Position numbers and translations under genes: made by a program
Shown: positions 18,272-24,769 of the stretch, one piece after another
Layout of the letters: every line of letters starts with the position of its first letter
Numbering within the stretch: the first letter of the stretch is position 1
The notes under the pieces: model-generated
The model's database searches: none
The model's input: only the letters and a program-made list of their open reading frames with translations
What the model was told of the DNA's origin: nothing
DNA from: Kluyvera sp046569695
Lineage (GTDB): Bacteria > Pseudomonadota > Gammaproteobacteria > Enterobacterales > Enterobacteriaceae
NCBI RefSeq assembly: GCF_046569695.1
Contig: NZ_JBKHUI010000007.1
Location: forward strand, 124,001-188,000
Reading direction: 5' to 3'
DNA: 64,000 nt

Positions 18272-18796
18272 ATGATGGGCCTACATGGGTTACCGTTTGA
18301 TATATATGCATCAAAGTCAGACGAAGATGAATCTTCGATTAATAAAGTGAGCACCAATGAACCAATTACTGCCACTAAAGATACAGAGATTCGTGAGGTT
18401 TCTGAAACATTGATCGATGCATTAAATCTAGAATTAAAAGAGTTTTGTAAAAATAACACGATCCTTAAGAATATTATAGTATCGACAGAAGATGGTTTCG
18501 AAGTCGCATCGGTGCTAACGGGTGGTAATGAACTCCATGTGAGAAAAGTATCCGCTTTAGCAAGTTCATTACTTGGAATTAGCTCGGCAATGCTAAAAGA
18601 GGTTGGTTCTGGGGAACAAAATACTGTATTCATGGAAAGTGATGATAATATGATTCTTTTTAATCGAATTATAATTGCTCAACATATATTGTGCTTAATG
18701 GCTATAACCGAAAAAGATGAGCCCATTGGGCAGATATTTTGGCGGATGAAAAACTTATCTGAAAATATCATTGAAGTATGTAAGAGAATCAATTGA
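18272..18796 (+). CDS. Roadblock/LC7-like protein with acidic N-terminal extension (second of three)
   Basis: 174 residues from ATG 18272; the adjacent ATG at 18275 is better spaced from GGAG 18264-18267 and may be the true start. The first 45 or so residues are polar and probably disordered. The rest resembles a roadblock/LC7 domain: ILKNIIVSTEDGFEVASVL, the helix VRKVSALASSLLGISSAML, then NTVFMESDDNMILFNRIII, HILCLMAI and IGQIFWRMKNLSENI, following the classical order of MglB-like proteins. It sits 60 bases after the first roadblock gene in the same operon. Probable partner of the GTPase encoded downstream. Confidence 0.65.
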   Translation: MMGLHGLPFDIYASKSDEDESSINKVSTNEPITATKDTEIREVSETLIDALNLELKEFCKNNTILKNIIVSTEDGFEVASVLTGGNELHVRKVSALASSLLGISSAMLKEVGSGEQNTVFMESDDNMILFNRIIIAQHILCLMAITEKDEPIGQIFWRMKNLSENIIEVCKRIN

Positions 18797-18812
18797 TAAT
18801 TATTGGGTTATT

Positions 18813-19307
18813 ATGATGAGAAAATCGTTTATTTTAAGCTGTGTAGTGAATATTTGTTCTGCCGATCATGTAAGTGGCTATATATCTATTAACCCTGTTA
18901 TTGATAGCAGAGATAAATTAACGGAACAAAGATTGAGTTTTCTGTATAATTTGATTCATAACGTCAGCGTAGATGTGACTAATACTTATCCTGATATTAA
19001 TAAAAATGAACTTGAGTATATTTTTAATAAAGCAATTCAGTTAACTTGTTCAGACATATCATGTGGTGCTATTGCGGTTGAACCTGTACTCTATGATCGT
19101 GACCAAAAAATCTACGATACGATAAAGTTTTATTCTATGATGGTTAATAATATTCGAAACTCTTTATCTATAGACATAGTCTGTGATGAGATACCATCTC
19201 CTGTAAGTATAGATAAATGTTTACCATCATCTGATATAAGTCGAACAATAGTTATTCCGGTATATCAAAAAATGAAAAGAGCAAAAAAAAAGAAAGGGAA
19301 AAGATAG
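18813..19307 (+). CDS. Unrecognised protein between roadblock genes and tadV
   Basis: 164 residues from ATG 18813 (a second ATG follows at 18816); a TTG at 18771 would overlap the previous gene. No family is recognised. The first 15 residues are hydrophobic with Cys residues, but a clean signal peptide is not evident. The middle is predicted helical and contains several Cys residues (LTCSDISCGAI). The C-terminus is strongly basic (KMKRAKKKKGKR), suggesting contact with nucleic acid, acidic protein or membrane phospholipid. Codon and base composition match the rest of the island. Its location suggests a role with the GTPase/roadblock set. Confidence 0.5.
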   Translation: MMRKSFILSCVVNICSADHVSGYISINPVIDSRDKLTEQRLSFLYNLIHNVSVDVTNTYPDINKNELEYIFNKAIQLTCSDISCGAIAVEPVLYDRDQKIYDTIKFYSMMVNNIRNSLSIDIVCDEIPSPVSIDKCLPSSDISRTIVIPVYQKMKRAKKKKGKR

Positions 19308-19326
19308 ATATTGATAAATTCATGTG

Positions 19327-19352
19327 TTTCCGCATATCCGATTATGCGGAAA
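19327..19352 (+). other. Perfect 10-bp hairpin upstream of tadV
   Basis: TTTCCGCATA and TATGCGGAAA flank a 6-base loop, between the unrecognised gene and tadV. There is no T-tract, so it is more likely an mRNA stability or processing element, or an operator, than a terminator. Confidence 0.55.
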
Positions 19353-19371
19353 TAAATAGTTGAGTACAAAT

Positions 19372-19812
19372 ATGTATGAGATAGCCTATCATCTATTGCA
19401 GTTAACAATTTTTATTCTTCTGTTATATTCTTGTATTACCGATATTTTATATCGGCAAATAACAAACCGTTGTGTGTCAGTCATCTTTATATTTTCTATG
19501 ATTTTATCTATGCTTACTGGTCACGTTAATATATTGATCCCGTTTATAGTTTTAATCGTTGGGTTTCTCCTGACAATAACGGGAATGATCGGTGCTGGAG
19601 ATGTAAAGTTAATTGTAGCATTGGTATTTAGTGTCCCACAGCAATTACTATCAGATTTATTTTTTTTCATCTGTTGTATAGGTGCACCTGTCTCGATAAT
19701 TGCACTCGTGTTTTTCAATTTGTTTTTAAAGAGAAAATATAAAACTGTACCGTTTGGTATTGCCATATCGATTGGATACATCATCACTATATGGCATGGG
19801 GGAGTCATATGA
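19372..19812 (+). CDS. tadV: Prepilin peptidase TadV/CpaA
   Basis: 146 residues from ATG 19372, or 150 from TTG 19360; neither has a strong ribosome binding site. It is a small aspartate protease of the inner membrane (type IV prepilin peptidase family, without the methylase domain). Both active-site regions are visible: the Asp in CITDILYRQITNR and the GAGDVK motif. About four to five membrane segments. It cleaves Flp and the pseudopilins TadE and TadF after Gly. It overlaps the tadE start (ATGA). Confidence 0.9.
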   Translation: MYEIAYHLLQLTIFILLLYSCITDILYRQITNRCVSVIFIFSMILSMLTGHVNILIPFIVLIVGFLLTITGMIGAGDVKLIVALVFSVPQQLLSDLFFFICCIGAPVSIIALVFFNLFLKRKYKTVPFGIAISIGYIITIWHGGVI

Positions 19813-20288
19813 GTCAACATGGAAAATTATTTTCAAGAAATGATGGCGCTGTAGCCATCGAATTCGCATTTGTAGTAATTCCTTTCGTTATATCTATATT
19901 GTTCATTATGGAATTATGCAGAGTTGTTTATGTAATGTCATCAGTTGACCTTATTCTTTCTGAGGCAGGAAATGCATCAGTAACATTGTCCAGTACATCA
20001 AAAGCCGATGAGTATTTTGATGATTTGATTAACAAAATGGCCCAAAATTGGCCTTTTTTGCTGTACAGCAAGGATATTAAAGTACAAACCAGTATCCAGT
20101 ATTGTAATTCAATTACAGAACTGGTAAGTAGCAAGTGTTCATCATCCTATTCATCTGATGCGCTTTTAAGCGTTTATCAAATAACGGTTCCATACAAACC
20201 TGTATTTTTTGCATTCCCAAATTCGCTTCTACAAAATGATATGGTTCGTAGAGTCGTTTTGGTGCAAGAGCACAATTTATCGCGGTAG
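19809..20288 (+). CDS. tadE: Pseudopilin TadE
   Basis: 159 residues from ATG 19809, with GGGGGAG just upstream; the ORF start at 19791 lies inside tadV. The N-terminal processing motif is NDGAVAIEFAFVVIPFVIS, with Glu at +5 after the expected Gly cleavage site, followed by the hydrophobic stalk helix. Paired Cys residues around 103 and 112 may form a periplasmic disulfide. TadE proteins are minor pilins needed for pilus initiation. Confidence 0.87.
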   Translation: MSQHGKLFSRNDGAVAIEFAFVVIPFVISILFIMELCRVVYVMSSVDLILSEAGNASVTLSSTSKADEYFDDLINKMAQNWPFLLYSKDIKVQTSIQYCNSITELVSSKCSSSYSSDALLSVYQITVPYKPVFFAFPNSLLQNDMVRRVVLVQEHNLSR

Positions 20289-20312
20289 TGATGATATGGA
20301 GAAGCGGTTAGC

Positions 20313-20915
20313 ATGAAAAAAAAATTTATATCCTCTGGAGAGGGGGCCTCAGCTATTGAGTTTGCTACATATATTTTTATCTTCACAATTATGTGTGGAT
20401 TTATCATGGATATGAGTTTTTCCATTGTGAAAAAAAATAATTTAATGCGACTGAATAACTCATTATTCTCTATTCTGCGTGAGCGTAAGGCTTTTTTTGG
20501 CGGAGCCACTAATCTTTCTCAAAACGATCTTACCACGTTGAAGAGTGTTGCCGATCGACTTTTAATGAATAGTGATGGTTCCATTGAAGCATATCAACTG
20601 AATATTCGACAGATCACTTTTAATGCTAATTCTACGCAAACTTCTAAAAAAACTACCGCAAGTAGCTTTAAAACGAATGATATAAAGGGTTGTTCAATCA
20701 ATAATAATTTATTGCCTGTCTCCACCCTAAGTGAATTATCAGTATGGGGATTACCTCCAACAACATATTCTACGGCGAAACTGTCCTGGACCCCGGTATA
20801 TGAAGTTACGCTATGTATTCCTGGCGCTACCAGTTATTTTCACCGTGCAATGGGTCTTTTAAGCGCTAACTTAGAAAGTCTTTATATTAGAGATGCAGGA
20901 TTACCTCGCTTGTAA
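20313..20915 (+). CDS. tadF: Pseudopilin TadF
   Basis: 200 residues. The N-terminus has the same type of prepilin motif (SGEGASAIEFATYIFIFTI) and a hydrophobic helix. The rest is a polar periplasmic domain with Cys residues at about 129 and 170. Position between tadE and tadG and size fit TadF. Processing by TadV is expected from the motif. It starts 24 bases after tadE. Confidence 0.83.
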   Translation: MKKKFISSGEGASAIEFATYIFIFTIMCGFIMDMSFSIVKKNNLMRLNNSLFSILRERKAFFGGATNLSQNDLTTLKSVADRLLMNSDGSIEAYQLNIRQITFNANSTQTSKKTTASSFKTNDIKGCSINNNLLPVSTLSELSVWGLPPTTYSTAKLSWTPVYEVTLCIPGATSYFHRAMGLLSANLESLYIRDAGLPRL

Positions 20916-20931
20916 TATTATCTAAGGCTAT

Positions 20932-22737
20932 ATGCTGGTAATTATCATGAAAAAAATCACTTCACTATGCAAAGCATTCTTAATAAAGAGTAATGGCACG
21001 ATTGTTGTTGCAACCGCGATAATGTTTCCTTCATTGCTTGGGCTTTTTTCTATTGCAATTGATGGTTCTCGCTTTAACTCTGATCGTGCGAGGTTAAATG
21101 ATGCCATCAACAATAGTGTCTATGCTCTGGCTGTAGTTAATAATGGTAATGAAACACCAGAAGATAAAACTGCAAATATTCAACTTGCCAATAAATATAT
21201 TTCATATTATTTCCCGACAGAAACAATAAATGCTGATGATATTACTATCAATGCGACCAAGGTGTATGATGAGGACAATCTTCCTATAGCAATTGATTAT
21301 CATGTAACTGCAAATAAAATCAGCCACCCAATATTCGAATTTTCTCGCGCAGAAAATAAGAAGATGGGGTTTAATAAAAATGTTACCATCGGTGGGAATG
21401 GTATTTCCGGTGCTGCCAGGCGTACAACAGTTGTGCCTGAATCGGCGGCCACAGATTACATTTTTGTTGTTGATTTTTCGACATCAATGCAATGGTCCTC
21501 GGCGCAGGCTGGATTTACGAGAGAAAAATTACTTAAGAACGTGGTTAGACGCTTAGGTGAACAAGTTTTTGAATTAGATAATGGCAGTACTATTGGTATT
21601 GTCCCCTTCTCTGTTGGTGTTCCTACCCGTCTTGATAAAACAAACTATGCCAGCGCTACGAGTAAAGAAATTGGTTGTACCTATGCCGGTAAAATGAAAG
21701 ATGGTTATGATAATCTCGACTGGTCATTCTGGTACAATAAACATTCGGGGGCAAATACTGGACTAAACATAAAGTTAGATGATTTTATTACCATAAATGA
21801 TAATGACCTTAGACATTATTATGTTAATATAATTGCTAAAGCTAACGGGTATACAGGTCGGGCTGCTAATGATTGGTTGGTTGACAAAGGATATTGTTAT
21901 GCCGATCAGAAAGGCATATTAATATGTGATGCTGACCCAAAATCATCTATTCATAATGAAAAAAATCGTGGGGAACTTGAAAAAAATTTCAAAAATTATC
22001 TGAATGTGAGTTACCACGAATTTTATCAATCTGGCATAATGAATGAAAAAACAATGGATATTGAGGGGACTCTTTCCGGTGACTATTTATTTAATGAAAA
22101 TAATACTAAATGGTTGATTAATTTCCAGAATAGATTTGAGTATATTCCTTTTCGTTGGAGTTGTGCTTCTGCATATAAGGAGGCTTATGCTCATCAAGAT
22201 AGCATGTATCAGAAAATTAAAGAGGTAGTAAAACCATCCTATTATTTACTTCCTCTTACTGAGGATGCAAAAATATTTGATGAATTTGATTCTATGTTCC
22301 CAGAAGGCTGGACAGAAAGTTTGTCAGGGTTATTAAGAGCAGTTCCTGTGTTAGCTCAGGGAAAAAACCCCAGGAAATACATGTTTGTTATCAGTGATGG
22401 TGAAGATAATCATGACGCTTTCCGCAGGACTCTAATGAAGAAACACAACCTTTGTGGTGTGATTAAAGATGGATTAAAGGAATATCCTGCAGATAGAAAA
22501 GCAACGGAGTCTGATATTTTTTATGTCTCCATGCTTAACAATGGCACCGTGAAACAATGGGCTGATGAATGTGTAGGATCCACTAATTCTTTTGTAGCGA
22601 CTAACCTTGATGAATTACTTGATACACTTAGCCGCTTAATGTTCAGAAATACCATTGAATACATTAACCCTGCAGAAATTGCTGATGATAATACTCCAGA
22701 AGATACTTCAGAAGAAAATTATTCTGACAAGGACTAA
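20932..22737 (+). CDS. tadG: TadG-like protein with von Willebrand A domain
   Basis: 601 residues from ATG 20932; an ATG at 20947 removes five residues and is an equally possible start. An N-terminal pilin-like helix (NGTIVVATAIMFPSLLGLFS) has the TadG pattern FSIAIDGSRF after it. A von Willebrand A domain begins near residue 175 with the metal-binding DFSTS motif (Asp181, Ser183, Ser185) and continues to YMFVISDGEDNHD near 485. TadG links the pilus machine to the envelope and may be a tip or adhesion factor. The C-terminus is acidic. Confidence 0.88.
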   Translation: MLVIIMKKITSLCKAFLIKSNGTIVVATAIMFPSLLGLFSIAIDGSRFNSDRARLNDAINNSVYALAVVNNGNETPEDKTANIQLANKYISYYFPTETINADDITINATKVYDEDNLPIAIDYHVTANKISHPIFEFSRAENKKMGFNKNVTIGGNGISGAARRTTVVPESAATDYIFVVDFSTSMQWSSAQAGFTREKLLKNVVRRLGEQVFELDNGSTIGIVPFSVGVPTRLDKTNYASATSKEIGCTYAGKMKDGYDNLDWSFWYNKHSGANTGLNIKLDDFITINDNDLRHYYVNIIAKANGYTGRAANDWLVDKGYCYADQKGILICDADPKSSIHNEKNRGELEKNFKNYLNVSYHEFYQSGIMNEKTMDIEGTLSGDYLFNENNTKWLINFQNRFEYIPFRWSCASAYKEAYAHQDSMYQKIKEVVKPSYYLLPLTEDAKIFDEFDSMFPEGWTESLSGLLRAVPVLAQGKNPRKYMFVISDGEDNHDAFRRTLMKKHNLCGVIKDGLKEYPADRKATESDIFYVSMLNNGTVKQWADECVGSTNSFVATNLDELLDTLSRLMFRNTIEYINPAEIADDNTPEDTSEENYSDKD

Positions 22738-22751
22738 ATAGAGGTGTGGAT

Positions 22752-23399
22752 ATGGACCTTCCACCAGTTATCAATCAGTGCGGGCCCGATGTCGCTACTG
22801 AAGTCATTCATCGTATCGTCAGCGTAGAATCCTCCTTTAATCCTTACGCTATTGGCGTTGTAGGAGGGCGTCTTCAACGGCAGCCGAAAACGAAAGATGA
22901 AGCGGTCGTGACGGCTAAGTTCCTGGCTAATAATGGCTGGAACTTCTCGATGGGTCTTGCGCAAGTCAACCGATACAATTTGGATAAATATGGTTTGAGT
23001 TATGATTCGGTTTTTGAACCATGCGCGAATCTTCGCGCCGCTGCCTCTATCTACCAGGAGTGTTTTGCAAGGGCGTTGAAGACCTCAGAGTATAATGATG
23101 CCAGGTTGAAAGCATTTTCCTGTTACTATAGTGGAAACTTTCATCGAGGCTTTATTGCTGACGCCGGAGGGAAAAGTAGTTATGTTCAACGGATTTCTAA
23201 TGTAGATATTGGTCAGACGGTTACCATGCCCATAATGCCAATACCTGTCATATCAAATACAAAGAAACCAGGTGCACAACGTGTGGACAGCCCAAAACAA
23301 AGACTCCCAGTAGCTAATACTAAATCTGGAGGGCGCATTCAGAAAATAAATTCGTCCCCGCAGAATTATACAGGGATAAAACAACTAAGAGGTGAATGA
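22752..23399 (+). CDS. VirB1-like lytic transglycosylase
   Basis: 215 residues from ATG 22752, seven bases after AGAGG; the GTG at 22746 is too close to that site. The SLT/lysozyme-like domain shows the catalytic Glu in RIVSVESSFNPYAIGVV (about residue 27), then MGLAQVNRYN and a Cys-containing helical segment ACNL-like (EPCANLRAA). This pattern is that of VirB1 family proteins of type IV secretion systems, which open peptidoglycan locally. No obvious Sec signal peptide is present, so its export route is unclear. The C-terminal 60 residues are a basic, Pro/Ser/Lys-rich tail. It lies 14 bases after tadG and is probably cotranscribed with it. Confidence 0.8.
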   Translation: MDLPPVINQCGPDVATEVIHRIVSVESSFNPYAIGVVGGRLQRQPKTKDEAVVTAKFLANNGWNFSMGLAQVNRYNLDKYGLSYDSVFEPCANLRAAASIYQECFARALKTSEYNDARLKAFSCYYSGNFHRGFIADAGGKSSYVQRISNVDIGQTVTMPIMPIPVISNTKKPGAQRVDSPKQRLPVANTKSGGRIQKINSSPQNYTGIKQLRGE

Positions 23400-23653
23400 A
23401 TCATCATTTATTATTCTTAAAAGATATGAATTGTTTTTATAATTTTAATCTATGCTTCCACTTTTTTATATTGAATTCCATATCAATTTTAAATGTTAAT
23501 TGTTTTTATTATGATATTGCGTTGATATATTTTTCGTGTCTTTGAAAGTGAATTTAATTATATCATTTGTTTTTTTTACTGGTCATTGGGTTTTTTTATG
23601 ACTATAATTTCCTTCGTGTTATACCGAGAGCGGATAGACGAGAAGGTGCCTTT
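23400..23653 (+). other. AT-rich gap between transglycosylase and GTPase genes
   Basis: About 250 AT-rich bases without a gene. It may carry a separate promoter for the GTPase/roadblock pair, but no clear hexamer pair was found. Confidence 0.35.
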
Positions 23654-23683
23654 ATGATATTCGGTGCTTTTATTTATGGATGA
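23654..23683 (+). other. Possible 9-residue leader ORF overlapping the GTPase start
   Basis: ATG 23654 has AAGG at 23643-23646 with ideal spacing and encodes MIFGAFIYG, stopping at TGA 23681-23683, just past the GTPase ATG at 23676. The GTPase start itself lacks a good ribosome binding site, so translational coupling through this mini-ORF is plausible. Confidence 0.35.
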
Positions 23684-24209
23684 ATTTAAAATTTTGTTTG
23701 TTGGGCCTACCGGTGCAGGAAAAACAACGGCTATTGCAGCTGTCAGTGAAATTACCGTTGTGAGTACTGAAGCTCTTCGTACTTCACTGGATACCGAGTC
23801 TGACAATAATCAACTTATACCTAAAAATATGGTCACGATTGGCATCGACTATGGCGAATTTAGTTTTGATGATGGTAAAAGAGTTCGTCTTTACGGTGTT
23901 CCAGGGCAGATTCGGTTTGAGTTCTTATGGGATCTTATCCATAAAGGTAGTCATGGAATAATAATTCTTTTTGATATATCTAGTAATACGTATATGTCAG
24001 AGGTGGATTTTTTTATCAATAGATTTAAGGATGCGTTGCTGACAGAGAAATGCATCATAGGAATTAGTAAATACAGCGATTGTTATGAATCTCGTGTTGC
24101 TGAAGTCTTAGACTTTATGGGGGCTATGAATATTTCTGTTTCTGTTATTGCTGTAGATATCAGGGATAAGGAAGATGTACTGAAGTTGCTTACTATGCTT
24201 GTTAAGTAA
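23676..24209 (+). CDS. Small Ras-like GTPase (MglA/CvnD-like)
   Basis: 177 residues from ATG 23676; a GTG at 23664 is an alternative. G1 is GPTGAGKTT at residues 10-18; a TIGIDYGEF segment lies in the G2 area; the G3 region reads LYGVPGQIRF, with PGQ in place of the canonical DxxG, as in Streptomyces conservon GTPases; G4 appears as ISKYSD instead of NKxD; VIAVDIRD fits the G5 area. The unusual G3 and G4 suggest altered nucleotide specificity or slow hydrolysis. Bacterial GTPases of this type act as polarity or signalling switches with roadblock partners; MglA-MglB controls type IV pili and gliding in Myxococcus. It is followed after 37 bases by a roadblock gene. Confidence 0.8.
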   Translation: MDEFKILFVGPTGAGKTTAIAAVSEITVVSTEALRTSLDTESDNNQLIPKNMVTIGIDYGEFSFDDGKRVRLYGVPGQIRFEFLWDLIHKGSHGIIILFDISSNTYMSEVDFFINRFKDALLTEKCIIGISKYSDCYESRVAEVLDFMGAMNISVSVIAVDIRDKEDVLKLLTMLVK

Positions 24210-24246
24210 ATCTGTTGGGACTTTATTTTTTATAAGGGATTAATAA

Positions 24247-24606
24247 ATGAGTAATATTACTGAATGTTTGAGCTCTCTGATGGAAGTTTCTGGTGCGATT
24301 GTGGCATCAGTTGTCGATTCTAACAGTGGTATGATGTTGGGTCAGGCGGGTGCAGGCATTGATTTAGAGTTAGCGTCTGCTGGTAACACCGAGGTGGTTC
24401 GTGCCAAACTGAGAACGATGGATACATTGAAACTCAATGATAAAATCGATGATATCCTAATCACATTAGGAAAACAGTATCATATTATTTGTCCTATTGA
24501 CAAATCACCTGGCCTGTTTATTTATTATGTTCTCGATAAATCAAAAGCTAACTTAGCTCTTGCTCGCCATCATGTTCAGGAAGTTCAGAATCAGTTAGTT
24601 GTCTAA
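24247..24606 (+). CDS. Roadblock/LC7 domain protein (MglB-like, third of three)
   Basis: 119 residues starting at ATG 24247 after AAGGGA. It is a single roadblock/LC7 domain: helix CLSSLMEVSGAIVASVVD, strand-turn SNSGMMLGQAG, helix LASAGNTEVVRAKLRTMD, strands DDILITLGKQYHIICPI and LFIYYVLDKS, and the C-terminal helix NLALARHHVQEVQ. Such proteins dimerise and bind small GTPases as activators or scaffolds. Being directly downstream of the GTPase and upstream of a terminator, the two make a compact unit at the end of the pilus locus. Confidence 0.8.
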   Translation: MSNITECLSSLMEVSGAIVASVVDSNSGMMLGQAGAGIDLELASAGNTEVVRAKLRTMDTLKLNDKIDDILITLGKQYHIICPIDKSPGLFIYYVLDKSKANLALARHHVQEVQNQLVV

Positions 24607-24614
24607 GACAGTTT

Positions 24615-24650
24615 CCCCTGTAGGTATCTTCCTGCAGGGGGTATTATTTT
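24615..24650 (+). terminator. Terminator after the third roadblock gene
   Basis: CCCCTGTAGG pairs with CCTGCAGGGG around a 6-base loop and is followed by a T-rich stretch. It separates the GTPase/roadblock unit from the opgB-like gene. Confidence 0.75.
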
Positions 24651-24769
24651 GTATCCCCGTTCTCTCTCTTCCCGCAGCATAGAATATCGTTTTTGACCAT
24701 TTCACTCTTGTTAATCTCAGATATGTGCATATCCCTGTATGCCTATTTCTATTTATAAGGTTTTACGTT

